This document shows positions 17,628 through 26,693 of a stretch of 64,000 nt of DNA, piece by piece (the first letter of the stretch is position 1; every line of letters begins with the position of its first letter). Below the pieces are notes generated by a model that saw nothing but the letters and a program-made list of their open reading frames with translations, had not been told where the DNA came from and searched no databases. A program made the position numbers and the translations under genes. The stretch covers positions 1,240,001-1,304,000 of the forward strand of contig NZ_RKHG01000001.1 of NCBI RefSeq assembly GCF_003752415.1, written 5' to 3'. Source of the DNA: Luteococcus japonicus (lineage in GTDB: Bacteria; Actinomycetota; Actinomycetes; Propionibacteriales; Propionibacteriaceae).

Positions 17628-18184
17628 TCCCCTTCCTGCATGGTGCGCAGCAGCCGCGCCTCGGTGGCGCCGCTCCCCGTCGGCCTGGTGGCGACGCTGA
17701 GGGCGGCCTCGACGCGGTCCTCCAGTGCCCGGACCTTGGCGCGTTCCAGCGACAGGGCCTCCGGATCGGTGATGTCCAGGACGTGCAGCGTGAGGATGCC
17801 GCTGTCCTGGTCGAGGTCGATCACCACGGTGCCGGGCACCAAGGAGGTGAGTTCGGCGACGATGGTGCGACGCAGGTCGTCGTCGAGGCGCAGGCGAAGG
17901 TCGATCAGTGCACCCCTGCCGATCGGGGCGGGCCGCAACGCCAACCACGCCACATTGGCGCTGGCCAGCACCAAGTCGGTCAGGAAGCGCAGCACCAGCC
18001 GGGCCAGACCGAGCGGCCGGATCCGCAGGGTGGAGATCATCGGGGGCATCGGGAAGAACCACAGGATGCCGGCCGCGAGCAGCAGGCCGAAGAAGAGGTT
18101 GGCCCAGCTCAGGTGGCCCATCAGCATCAGCCAGACGGCGGTCAGGCCGATCAGCGGCAGGGGGCGCAGGCGTCGCAGGATCAT
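17624..18184 (-). CDS. mrpE: Mrp Na+/H+ antiporter subunit E
   Basis: The 186-residue subunit has two N-terminal helices (PLIGLTAVWLMLMG; LFFGLLLAAGILW) and a soluble C-terminal part containing SLVPGTVVIDLDQD and LTLHVLDI, typical of MrpE. The ATG at 18184 overlaps the mrpD stop; an earlier in-frame start would lie inside mrpD. Confidence 0.92.
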   Translation of the reverse strand: MILRRLRPLPLIGLTAVWLMLMGHLSWANLFFGLLLAAGILWFFPMPPMISTLRIRPLGLARLVLRFLTDLVLASANVAWLALRPAPIGRGALIDLRLRLDDDLRRTIVAELTSLVPGTVVIDLDQDSGILTLHVLDITDPEALSLERAKVRALEDRVEAALSVATRPTGSGATEARLLRTMQEGE

Positions 18185-19758
18185 CGCCCGGCCACCCCCA
18201 GCACGTCGGCGACGTAGCCGGCCCGGTCGCCCAGTTGGGTGGCGGCCGCGTCGGTGTAGGCGAACAGGGGTCCCGCCACCACGGTGAAGACGCACGAGAC
18301 GGTCACCAGGGCGGCGGTGGGCCACACGATGCCGCGGGGCAGGGGCCGGGAGGCGACGAGTTCCTCCGCCTCGTCCCCGATCAGGTCCACCAGCGCCCCG
18401 TCGTCATCCTCCATGGCGGCCCGCGGACCGCGCCAGAAGGCACGGCCCCAGACACGGCTGATGGCGTACAGGGTGAGCAGGCTGGTGACCAGGGAGCCGC
18501 CGACCAGCAGGTAGGCCAGGCTGGTGCCCGACTGGGTGCCGGCCCGCAGCAGGCCCACCTTGCCGAGGAATCCGGACAGCGGTGGAATCCCGGCCAGGTT
18601 CAGGGCCGGGAGGAAGAAGAGCAGTGCCAACCCCGGCGCCATCCGCAGGAAGCCACCCAGGTGGCTCAGCGACGTGCTGCCGCCGCGGTGCTCGATCAGC
18701 CCGGTGACCAGGAAGAGGCAGGTCTGGATGGTGATGTGGTGTGCGGCGTAGAAGATGGCCGACGACAGGCCCAGCTCGTTGCCGATGCTGATCCCGAAGA
18801 CCAGGTAGCCGATGTGGCTGACCAGGGTGAAGGAGAGCAGTCGCTTGATGTCGTCCTGCGCCAGGGCCCCGAGGATGCCGACGACCATGGTGAGCAGCGC
18901 GGCCACCAACAGCAGCTGGTCGTAGCCGTCGTCGGGGAAGAGCAGGGTCTGGGTTCGGATCATCGCGTAGACGCCCACCTTGGTGAGCAGGCCGGCGAAG
19001 ACGGCGGTGACGGGCGCCGGCGCCGTCGGGTAGGAGTCGGGGAGCCAGCCGGACATCGGGAAGACTGCGGCCTTGATGCAGAAGCCCACCAGCAGCATGC
19101 CCTGCAGGAGCTGGGCCGTGGCGGGGGCCAGGTCGTCGAGCCGTCCGGCCAGCTGGGCCATGTCGACGGTGCCGGTGGCGGCGTAGATGAGGCCGATGGC
19201 CAGCAGGAAGACCAGGGAACTGAGCAGGTTCACCACCACGTAGTTGGCGCCGGCGCGCACGCGGGACTCGGTGCCGCCCAGGGTGAGCAGCACGAAGCTG
19301 GCGAAGAGCAGCATCTCGAAGCCGACGTAGACGTGGAAGAGGTCTCCGGACAGGAAGGTGGTGGACACGCCGGCGGACAGCACCAGCAGCGACGGGTGGA
19401 AGATCGGCAGCGGCGCTCCCCCGTCCTCCAGGTCCTCGGACGCATGCCCCTCACCGATGGCGTAGAGCATCACGGCGAAGGTGACCACGGAACTGACCAG
19501 GAGCATCAGGGCGCTGAGCCGGTCCACCACCAGGACGATGCCGTCGACGGGGGCCCAGCCGCCGACGCCGATCACCAGCCTTTCCCCGCCGCTGGCGATC
19601 CCCAGCAGCAGGGCAGCGACGACCACGACGCTGCCCAGCACGAGGGCGGTGACGATGCGTTGCAGCACGGTGCGGCGGCCGGCGACGACCGTGAGGCCGG
19701 CACCGATCAGCGGCAGCACGACGGGAAGCGGCACCAGGTCCGCGCTGGTGAAGCTCAT
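18181..19758 (-). CDS. mrpD: Mrp Na+/H+ antiporter subunit D
   Basis: The 525-residue subunit is related to complex I NuoL/M/N proton channels. It shows VGFEMLLFASFVLLTLGG with the conserved glutamate, the lysine-containing FCIKAAVFPMSGWLPDSYPTAP segment, and AHHITIQTCLFLVTG. Together with MrpA it forms the proton-translocating modules. The ATG at 19758 overlaps the mrpC stop. Confidence 0.95.
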   Translation of the reverse strand: MSFTSADLVPLPVVLPLIGAGLTVVAGRRTVLQRIVTALVLGSVVVVAALLLGIASGGERLVIGVGGWAPVDGIVLVVDRLSALMLLVSSVVTFAVMLYAIGEGHASEDLEDGGAPLPIFHPSLLVLSAGVSTTFLSGDLFHVYVGFEMLLFASFVLLTLGGTESRVRAGANYVVVNLLSSLVFLLAIGLIYAATGTVDMAQLAGRLDDLAPATAQLLQGMLLVGFCIKAAVFPMSGWLPDSYPTAPAPVTAVFAGLLTKVGVYAMIRTQTLLFPDDGYDQLLLVAALLTMVVGILGALAQDDIKRLLSFTLVSHIGYLVFGISIGNELGLSSAIFYAAHHITIQTCLFLVTGLIEHRGGSTSLSHLGGFLRMAPGLALLFFLPALNLAGIPPLSGFLGKVGLLRAGTQSGTSLAYLLVGGSLVTSLLTLYAISRVWGRAFWRGPRAAMEDDDGALVDLIGDEAEELVASRPLPRGIVWPTAALVTVSCVFTVVAGPLFAYTDAAATQLGDRAGYVADVLGVAGR

Positions 19759-20285
19759 CGTGCCCCCTCCGGGTCCAGGTCCTCTGGGACGATCTGATCG
19801 TGGTCCGCCATGGTGACGGGGTCGGGCGGCAGCGCGTCCTCCTCGTCGTCGGCCAGGGCGTGCGGGTCCGCGGTGTCGGTGTAGTCGGAGCCGGACAGGT
19901 CGTTGGACTCGGCCAGTTCCTGCAGGCGTGTGTCCTCGGCGTCGTCGGCGACGTCGTCGGTGCTGGCCAGCTGCCACTGGCGGTGGGCCAGGGCCAGCAC
20001 GAAACCGGTCACGGCCAGGGTGATGACGATGGCGGTGAGCACCATGGCCTGTGGCAGCGGGTCGCTGATCCCGTCGGCCCCGATCCTGGTGGCGGCGGCT
20101 TCCGCCTTGTCGATGATCGGTGGCAGGCCGGCCGGGCCGGCGGCGACCAGGAAGGCCATGTTCACGCCATTGCTCATCAGCAGCACGCCGATCAGGGCCC
20201 GGGTAAGGCTGCGCGAGAGCAGCAGTGTCACACCACAGCCGAAGAGCACGCCGGCCATGATGGCGAGGGTCAGGTTGGGACTCAT
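19755..20285 (-). CDS. mrpC: Mrp Na+/H+ antiporter subunit C
   Basis: This NuoK-like subunit (176 residues) has three helices and the SLTRALIGVLLMSNGVNMAFL segment, then PLPQAMVLTAIVI. It carries an unusually long acidic C-terminal tail (about 65 residues, rich in Asp/Glu) beyond the usual 110-120 residues. The start overlaps the mrpA stop by 4 bp. Confidence 0.93.
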   Translation of the reverse strand: MSPNLTLAIMAGVLFGCGVTLLLSRSLTRALIGVLLMSNGVNMAFLVAAGPAGLPPIIDKAEAAATRIGADGISDPLPQAMVLTAIVITLAVTGFVLALAHRQWQLASTDDVADDAEDTRLQELAESNDLSGSDYTDTADPHALADDEEDALPPDPVTMADHDQIVPEDLDPEGAR

Positions 20286-23134
20286 GCGCCCACCTCCTCG
20301 GCCTCGCGCCGGGCTTCGACGATCTGGTCGTCGATCCCACTGCCGAGGCTCCGCAGGATGTCCAGCACGAGCCCGATCACCACCAGGTAGACGCCGATGT
20401 CGAAGAAGACGCTGGTGACCAGGTGCAGGTCCCCCAGCAGGGGCAGGTGCAGGTCGAAGATCCAGCTCTGCAGCACGTCGCCGCCGGCAAGCATGGAGAC
20501 CAGCCCGAAACCGGCGGACAGGAACAGGCCCGTGCCCAACAGCGCGCCGGGCATCACGGGGAGGGCGGCGCGCAGCTCGTCGCCGCCGCCGGCGAGGTAG
20601 CGGATCACCAGCGCCAGGCCCGCGACGATGCCGGCCGCGAAGCCTCCACCGGGCGCATTGTGTCCGGTGAACAGCAGGTAGAGCGACCAGAGCAGGACAG
20701 TGTGGAAGATGATCCGGGTGATGACGGCGAAGATCAGCGAGCCGCGTTCGTCGCCGAAGGAGTGGCCGGTGGCCAGCCATGAGCTGCCGACATTGGTGGC
20801 GCCACTGCCGACGCCGCGATGGGCGCGGGCGTCGACCAGCCGCTGGCGGTGCTCGTCGACGCGTTCCTGCTTGCGGAAGACCAGGCTCGCGATGCCGGTG
20901 GCGGCCACCAGCACCACGGAGATCTCGCCCATGGTGTCCCACGCGCGGATGTCCACCAGCGCGACGTTGACAATGTTCCCGCCGCCGCCGAAGGAGGTCG
21001 CGCCCTTGGGCCAGCCGACGGCCGACGGGTCGGCCGTGCGTGCGGCGCCGGCCACCAGGCAGACGACGGTGACCAGGGCCCCGGACAGTGTCCCGAGCAG
21101 GATCCGCACGCCGCGTTCGGTGCGCGAGGGGTCCTCGTTGAAGCGGCCGGCCAGACGCCGGAGAACCAGCACGAAGATCACGATGGAGACGGTCTCTGCC
21201 AGCACCTGGGTCAGCGCCAGGTCCGGGGCACCGTGCAGCAGGAAGGCGAGCGAGCACGCATAGCCGGTGACGCTGACCAGGACGACGGCCCGCAGGCGTC
21301 GTCGGGAGCGCACGGCCGCGATGGCGGCGACGACGGCCACCAGGGCCACCGGGACCTGCGCCGGATGGTCCCACAGCCGTAGGTCCCGCGGGAGGCCGGT
21401 GCGTACCAGGCCCTTGGCCATCATCCCGATGAAGACCGCCAGGACCAGCCCGAGGCTGAGCGGCAGCGAGCCGCGCTGCAGGAAGCCGGTGACCTCCAGC
21501 GATCCGCGGTCCAGGCCGCGCATCACCAGGCGGTATGCGGAGACGGCTGCGGGCGGGTGCGGCAGGGCGCCCTGCACGCGGGCGACGGGGCGGCGCAGTG
21601 CGACGAGCAGGGCGCCGGTGGCCAGCGTCGCGATGCTGAGGTAGAGGGCCGGGCCCAGACCGTGCCACAGCCCCAGGTGGATGGGGTGCTCGCCCGGGGT
21701 GAAGCCCTCGCGGTAGCCGGTGACCAGGCCTTCGAGGTGCGACGAGAAGGGCGCGGCGGCCAAGCTGGCCAGGCCGAGCAGCAGCGGGATGGCGGTGGCC
21801 ACCGGCGATGGCTGGTGCACGTCGATGGTGTCGACGTCGCGCTTGGTGGCCCACGCGCCCCAGAGCAGGCGGCCGGAGTAGCCAACGGTGAGCACACTGC
21901 CCAGCACCAGGATGGCGAGCACCCATGGGCCCCAGTCCTCGGGGGCGTGCAGGTAGGTCTCGTAGACGGCCTCCTTGCCGACGAAGCCGAGCATCGGCGG
22001 CAGGCCGGCCATCGAGGCGGCGCACAGCACCGTGGCCACGACCAACACCGGCATCTGCCGGGCCAGGCCGGACAGGCGTCGCACGTCGCGGGTTCCGGTG
22101 GCATGGTCGATCGTGCCCACGGACAGGAAGAGCCCGGCCTTGAAGACGGCGTGCGCCACCAGCAGCGTCAGGCCGGCCAGGGCGGCGTCGTGGGTGCCGG
22201 TGCCGACGAGCACGATGAGAAAGCCGAGTTGGCTGACGGTGCCGTAGGCGAGGATGAGCTTGAGGTCCACCTGGCGCAGCGCCCGGTAGCCGCCGACGAG
22301 CATCGTCAGGCCGCCGAGGACCAGGACGGTGGGGCGCCAGACGGTGTGCTCGGCGAAGCCCGGTGCCAGCCGGGCGACGAGGTAGATGCCCGCCTTCACC
22401 ATGGCTGCGGCGTGCAGGTAGGCCGAGACGGGGGTTGGTGCGGCCATGGCGCCGGGAAGCCAGAAGTGGAAGGGCACCTGGGCGGACTTGGTGATGGCCC
22501 CGGCCAGTACCAGCACGATCCCGGCGGCGACGGTGGGTCCGGTGGGCGGGTCCGCCAACAGGGCGGTGAGGCTGGAGGTGCCGGCCGAGGTGGACAGCAT
22601 GAGGAGGCCACCGAGCATGGCCAGACCACCGGCTGTGGTGACCACCAGCGCCTGGGTGGCGGCATTGCGCGCGTCCTCGGAACGCGGGTTGTGCCCCACC
22701 AGCAGGTAGCTCAGCACGGTGGTGGCTTCCCAGAAGAGGTAGAGCAGCAGCAGGTCGTCGGCCAACACCAGCCCGGTCATGGCGCCAGCGAAGGCCGTCA
22801 GGTGGGCTGCCAGCCGGCCGAGGTCCGCTTCGCCGTCGTCGAAGTAGGCGGTGCAGTAGGCCAGCACCAGGGTGCCGATCCCGCCGACCACCAGGCACAT
22901 CAGCAGCGACAGCGAGTCCATGCGCAGGCCGAGCGTCAGGTCGATGCTGGGCACCCACGGGTGGCTCCACTGCGGGTGGTCACCGGCGCGGACGGCGTCC
23001 AGCTGGGAGGCGGCGAAGCCGGCTGTGGCCAGCGACGGGAGGGCCAGCAACCAGAAGGCGCGGCGGCCGAGGAGGCGAACCAGGAATGGCGCGCTGACGG
23101 TGGCGAGCAGGTGCAGGGCCAGTACCGTCAGCAT
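20282..23134 (-). CDS. mrpA: Mrp Na+/H+ antiporter subunit A fused to B
   Basis: The 950-residue protein is the largest Mrp subunit. The N-terminal NuoL-like module shows LFWEATTVLSYLLVGHN and the lysine segment KSAQVPFHFWLPGAMAAPTP. The C-terminal quarter, with ITRIIFHTVLLWSLYLLFTGH and PGGGFAAGIVAGLAL, is a MrpB domain, so no separate mrpB exists. The operon order is A(B)-C-D-E-F-G with 4-bp overlaps throughout. The complex exchanges Na+ (or K+) for protons, serving pH and salt homeostasis. A GGGGAG ribosome site precedes the ATG, so unlike many neighbours this gene is led. Confidence 0.96.
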   Translation of the reverse strand: MLTVLALHLLATVSAPFLVRLLGRRAFWLLALPSLATAGFAASQLDAVRAGDHPQWSHPWVPSIDLTLGLRMDSLSLLMCLVVGGIGTLVLAYCTAYFDDGEADLGRLAAHLTAFAGAMTGLVLADDLLLLYLFWEATTVLSYLLVGHNPRSEDARNAATQALVVTTAGGLAMLGGLLMLSTSAGTSSLTALLADPPTGPTVAAGIVLVLAGAITKSAQVPFHFWLPGAMAAPTPVSAYLHAAAMVKAGIYLVARLAPGFAEHTVWRPTVLVLGGLTMLVGGYRALRQVDLKLILAYGTVSQLGFLIVLVGTGTHDAALAGLTLLVAHAVFKAGLFLSVGTIDHATGTRDVRRLSGLARQMPVLVVATVLCAASMAGLPPMLGFVGKEAVYETYLHAPEDWGPWVLAILVLGSVLTVGYSGRLLWGAWATKRDVDTIDVHQPSPVATAIPLLLGLASLAAAPFSSHLEGLVTGYREGFTPGEHPIHLGLWHGLGPALYLSIATLATGALLVALRRPVARVQGALPHPPAAVSAYRLVMRGLDRGSLEVTGFLQRGSLPLSLGLVLAVFIGMMAKGLVRTGLPRDLRLWDHPAQVPVALVAVVAAIAAVRSRRRLRAVVLVSVTGYACSLAFLLHGAPDLALTQVLAETVSIVIFVLVLRRLAGRFNEDPSRTERGVRILLGTLSGALVTVVCLVAGAARTADPSAVGWPKGATSFGGGGNIVNVALVDIRAWDTMGEISVVLVAATGIASLVFRKQERVDEHRQRLVDARAHRGVGSGATNVGSSWLATGHSFGDERGSLIFAVITRIIFHTVLLWSLYLLFTGHNAPGGGFAAGIVAGLALVIRYLAGGGDELRAALPVMPGALLGTGLFLSAGFGLVSMLAGGDVLQSWIFDLHLPLLGDLHLVTSVFFDIGVYLVVIGLVLDILRSLGSGIDDQIVEARREAEEVGA

Positions 23135-23232
23135 TCATCATCTCCCCAGGGGGCTCGACGGAGGGTCCGCCTGAGTCTGCGTGGGCAATCTTACAGACCT
23201 TGATCAACAAATCACCGAACAGTCCACCTGCG

Positions 23233-23332
23233 TCGCTCGGGTTCCTGACAGCCGCTCGGGTTCCCGTGATCCGCTCGGGTTCCCGTGATCCGCTCGGGTT
23301 GCAACACACTCGCACCGCGCAAACCCGAGCGG
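23233..23332. repeat. 19-bp tandem repeats with a terminal inverted partner
   Basis: The unit CCGCTCGGGTTCCCGTGAT occurs as an imperfect copy (23233-23251), two exact copies (23252-23270, 23271-23289) and a partial copy (23290-23300). An inverted AACCCGAGCGG (23322-23332) pairs with the last partial copy across a 21-nt loop. The array sits between the mrpA start and the 3' end of the next minus-strand gene, where it may act as a terminator. Confidence 0.75.
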
Positions 23333-23336
23333 ATGA

Positions 23337-23753
23337 CTACTCGTCGACGAGGGCGGCGGCCGCACACAGGGCACCGGCAACCAGCGCCAACCGGGTGTGG
23401 GCGCCCATCACGCCCTCGGCGCGACGACGCTCACCCCGGGCGAAGATCTTGCGCTCGAGGACGCCCGTGGCCGCCAGCGATCCACCCAGCAAGCCGAGTC
23501 CGGCGACGACCATCCACGGTTTGATCTCCCGCTGCGCGGTCTCGTCGGCCACCTCGGATTCATCGGCGCCGGGCTGGGCCACCGGCTCGTCGTCGGCGGT
23601 CGCCACCACGATGCCGGTGAAGGCGGCCAGCAGCGCGCTCTTCGCGGCGATGCGTACCTTCCGGGAGCGGATCACGTCGGGCATGGCGTACCACCCGAAG
23701 GTCGTCAGAGCCCCAGCCAGGGCCTGCTCATGTTGCGTCGTGGAGATCTCCAT
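23337..23753 (-). CDS. Hypothetical membrane protein
   Basis: The 138-residue protein has an N-terminal helix pair region (KSALLAAFTGIVVATA) , an acidic middle (DEPVAQPGADESEVADET) and two further hydrophobic stretches (MVVAGLGLLGGSLAATGVL; LALVAGALCAAAALV) flanking a basic loop (RGERRRAEG). I do not recognise a family. The ATG at 23753 follows a purine-rich GGAG. Nothing in its surroundings points to a function. Confidence 0.6.
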   Translation of the reverse strand: MEISTTQHEQALAGALTTFGWYAMPDVIRSRKVRIAAKSALLAAFTGIVVATADDEPVAQPGADESEVADETAQREIKPWMVVAGLGLLGGSLAATGVLERKIFARGERRRAEGVMGAHTRLALVAGALCAAAALVDE

Positions 23754-23946
23754 CGAGCCAGCATGCCCTGCCGTGGGGTCCGTCGACTTGTTCAGGCCCC
23801 CGTGAGTTCCCTGCGAGAGTTGCGCGTAGGCAAGTCCGGCGCGGTGCGGTCCCGCGGGAGTGCGCTCGCCTATTCCCTCCGAGCGGTGTCCATGCGCAAC
23901 CCTCGCAGGGTCGACACCGAACTCGTGACGGGGGCAGGGTGGGGGC

Positions 23947-24469
23947 ATGGACACCCGCGAAATCCTGACCGACGCCTCCCGTCGCCCCCTGTACACCGCA
24001 GCCGTGCTGCTGAAGGGAATCGGCGCCGAGACCCTCAACGCGCATCCAGCGCCGGGGGCCAATTCCATTTCCTGGCTGGTCTGGCATGCGGCCCGCCAGA
24101 TGGACGTGCAGCTGGCCGAGTTGACCGGCCGGCCCACCGTCTGGGAGCGCGACGGCTGGGCCCAGAAGCTGGGCGTGGACCGAGGCCCCGACGACTTCGG
24201 TTTCGGGGACGGCCCGGAGCAGGTCGCCGCCCTGCGCATCGAGGACTCCGCCGCCTTGGAGGCACTGCTGGTCGCCTGCGTCGAGGAGCTCGTGGCGTAC
24301 GTCGACACCCTCTCCCCCGAGGACCTCGACGAGGTCATCGACGACGGCTGGGATCCGCCCGTCACGCGAGGGGTGCGGATCGTGAGCATCATCGACGACG
24401 CCGTGGTCCCACCTGGGCCAGGCCTCCTACGCGCGCGGGCTGCTGGAGGGCTGGAAGCTCGGGGTCTGA
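23947..24469 (+). CDS. DinB-like / DUF664 family protein, apparent frameshift near the C-terminus
   Basis: The protein starts MDTREILTDASRRPLYTA and shows the four-helix DinB layout with ISWLVWHAARQMDVQLAEL (the first metal-binding His region). The expected last helix, VVHLGQASYARGLLEGWKLGV with its His, appears only after removing one C from GTCCCACC at about 24405-24412. The ending given here (TGA 24467-24469) assumes that correction; uncorrected, the frame runs to 24609. DinB-fold proteins are metal-dependent thiol or dehydratase-type enzymes; the role here is unknown. The 3' end overlaps the convergent HD gene. Confidence 0.65.
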
Positions 24470-25114
24470 CACGCTCTCTGCGGCCAGTCGGAACCCCCGG
24501 ATCACCTCGACGAAGTCCGTGCGCTGGAATCCGGGGACGAAGTGCTGCAGCACGTCGGCCTTCACATTGCCGAAGGTCGTCTCCGGCCGGTGCCGGATGC
24601 CCTCGGTGAAGGCGGCCAGGATGCCGTTCTTGAAGTCCGGACGCGGATGGGCCGCCACCACGGCGGCGCGCTGCTCGGGCGTGATCGCGTCGTAGCCGAT
24701 GCCCATCACGTCCAGCTCCACGCCGCGGCTCACCAGCTCGATCTCCGGCGCCATGTGCATCGGGACCTCGGGCGTGGTGTGCAGCGCGATGGCCGCCCAC
24801 ACCCGCTCGGCCTTCTCGGGCGTGATTCCCTGCTGCTGCAGGAAGTCGCGCGCGATGTCGGCGCCGTCGATCTCGAAGCGCTGGTCGTCTCTGCGGTAGC
24901 GCTCGGTGAGGCCCAGGTCATGGAACATGGCGCCCACGTAGAGCAGTTCCGCATCCCACTGCAGCCCACGTTCCTGGCCTCGCAGTGACGCGAACAGGTA
25001 GGTGCGGCGGCTGTGGTGGTAGACCAGCTCGGTGGCCGCGTCACGCACCAGTTCGGTGGCCTCCCGGGCCAGTGTGCTGTCGGGAATGGTGATACCGGCG
25101 ATGGTCTCGCCCAT
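24389..25114 (-). CDS. HD-domain protein (cyanamide hydratase-like)
   Basis: The 241-residue protein has an HD metal-binding core: HHSRRTYLFA (first His), GAMFHDLGLT (the HD pair) and IALHTTPEV with a later Asp in ITPEQRAAVVAA-type context. The arrangement resembles plant/fungal cyanamide hydratase-type and phosphohydrolase-type HD proteins. The last about 25 residues overlap the convergent DinB gene and may be spurious. It lies 35 bp downstream of a CoA-transferase gene on the same strand, so an operon is likely. The substrate is unknown. Confidence 0.75.
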   Translation of the reverse strand: MGETIAGITIPDSTLAREATELVRDAATELVYHHSRRTYLFASLRGQERGLQWDAELLYVGAMFHDLGLTERYRRDDQRFEIDGADIARDFLQQQGITPEKAERVWAAIALHTTPEVPMHMAPEIELVSRGVELDVMGIGYDAITPEQRAAVVAAHPRPDFKNGILAAFTEGIRHRPETTFGNVKADVLQHFVPGFQRTDFVEVIRGFRLAAESVSDPELPALQQPARVGGLAQVGPRRRR

Positions 25115-25149
25115 GGGGTGTCCTCTCGTGGTGGGTTCGGGTTGGCTGG

Positions 25150-26658
25150 TCAGCCGCGCATCGACCCCGTCTCGTTCAGGTTCTGGTGGAAGGCCAGCGC
25201 CGTGGCCAGGTGGTGCGGCTCGTGCATCGCCTTGACCGAGGCAGCCTCGGCGCGCTCCAGGTAGTCCTCCAGCAGCGGGCGGTAGTCGGGGTGCGCCACC
25301 TGCACCATCCGGCGGGCGCGTTCCCGGGGTGTCAGGCCGCGCAGGTCGGCGAAGCCGTGCTCGGTGATGACCACCATCACGTCGTGCTCGGTGTGGTCGA
25401 TGTGGCTGGCGAAGGGCACGATCGCGGAGATGGCGCCGTCCTGGGCCACCGACGGGGAGATGAAGGACGAGATGTAGCCGTTGCGGGTGAAGTCTCCCGA
25501 GCCACCAATGCCGTTCATGATCCGCGAACCGGCCACACAGGTGGAGTTCACGTGGCCGTACAGGTCTGCCTCGATCATGCCGTTGGTGGCGATCAGCCCG
25601 ACGCGTCGGATCACCTCGGGGTGGTTCGAGATCTGCAACGGCCGGGTGATGATGTGCTCGCGGTACCGCTTGGCCTCGGCATTCATCTTGTTGGCGTACT
25701 CGGGCGACGGGGAGAAGCTGGTGGCCGAGGCGACGCTCATCTTGCCGGCGTCGATCAGGTCCACCATGCCGTCCTGGATCACCTCGGTGTAGGCCTGGAT
25801 GTTCTCGAACTTGCTGTCCAGCAGGCCCGCCATCACGGCATTGGGCACATTGCCGACGCCGGACTGCATGATGTAGCCGTCGTAGGTCAGGCGGCCCGCG
25901 CGGACCTCGCCCTCCAGGAAGTCGAGGAAGTTGCCGGCGATCTGCCGGGAGATGCCGTCGATCGGCTTGAAGGGAGCATTGCGGTCCGGGGCGTCGGTCT
26001 CGACGACGGCCACCACCTTGGAGGCGTCGATCGGGATGTAGGTGGTGCCGATTCGGTCGCCCGGCTTGTTGATCGGGATGGCGACGCGGTTGGGCAGCGC
26101 GGGCATCTGCCAGATGTCGGCCATGCCGTCCAGTTCGATGGACTGCCAGAAGTTCACCTCGACGATGATCCGGCTGGCGGCGTTGAGGTATTCGACGTTG
26201 TTGCCGACGCCCGAGGAGGGCACCAGGTTGCCGTCGGCGTCGATCTGGCTGGCCTCGACGATGGCGACGTCGAGCGCCCCGAAGAAGCCCTCCTCCACCT
26301 GCTGCGCGGAGTGCGACAGGTGCATGTCGGCGTAACCCATCCGGCCTGCGTTGATGGCGGCGCGCATCGTCGGGTCGGACTGGTAGGGGGCGCGGAAGCG
26401 CAGCGCATCGGCCTCGGCCAGCACCCCGTCGCAGTCCGGGGCGGTGGAGGCGCCGGTGAACAGGTCGATGGTGTAGTCGCGGCCGGCCTCGTGCTCGGCG
26501 CGGGCGCGCTCGGCGATGGCCGTCGGCAGCGCCTTGGGGTAGGCGGATCCGGTGAAGCCGGACATGCCGACCTTGTCGCCGTGGTTGACGAACTGGGCCG
26601 CGTCGTCGGCGGACATGAGCTTGGCGCGCAGGGCGGCGTTCTTGATGCGTTCGTTCAT
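25150..26658 (-). CDS. Succinyl-CoA:acetate/propionate CoA-transferase (acetyl-CoA hydrolase family)
   Basis: The 502-residue protein belongs to the acetyl-CoA hydrolase/transferase (Cat1/AarC) family. Landmarks are GMSGFTGSAYPKALP near the N-terminus, QSGVGNVPNAVMAGL, YTEVIQDGMVDLID with a candidate catalytic glutamate, a NGIGGSGDFTRNGYIS block, and ITEHGFADLRGL near the C-terminus. Such enzymes move CoA between succinyl-CoA and acetate or propionate. In propionic fermenters this closes the Wood-Werkman cycle; whether that applies depends on the host. The divergent GlxA-type gene starts only 35 bp away. Confidence 0.92.
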   Translation of the reverse strand: MNERIKNAALRAKLMSADDAAQFVNHGDKVGMSGFTGSAYPKALPTAIAERARAEHEAGRDYTIDLFTGASTAPDCDGVLAEADALRFRAPYQSDPTMRAAINAGRMGYADMHLSHSAQQVEEGFFGALDVAIVEASQIDADGNLVPSSGVGNNVEYLNAASRIIVEVNFWQSIELDGMADIWQMPALPNRVAIPINKPGDRIGTTYIPIDASKVVAVVETDAPDRNAPFKPIDGISRQIAGNFLDFLEGEVRAGRLTYDGYIMQSGVGNVPNAVMAGLLDSKFENIQAYTEVIQDGMVDLIDAGKMSVASATSFSPSPEYANKMNAEAKRYREHIITRPLQISNHPEVIRRVGLIATNGMIEADLYGHVNSTCVAGSRIMNGIGGSGDFTRNGYISSFISPSVAQDGAISAIVPFASHIDHTEHDVMVVITEHGFADLRGLTPRERARRMVQVAHPDYRPLLEDYLERAEAASVKAMHEPHHLATALAFHQNLNETGSMRG

Positions 26659-26693
26659 GCACCAAGTCTGGAAGGACTGCCTAGACTCCTTCC

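Noticed and set aside
19755-22970. A 1071-codon minus-strand frame
   Set aside because: It is a shadow of MrpA that joins MrpC by chance. The mrpA frame has all family motifs.
23233-23332. CRISPR array
   Set aside because: The 19-bp units abut without spacers and no cas genes are present.
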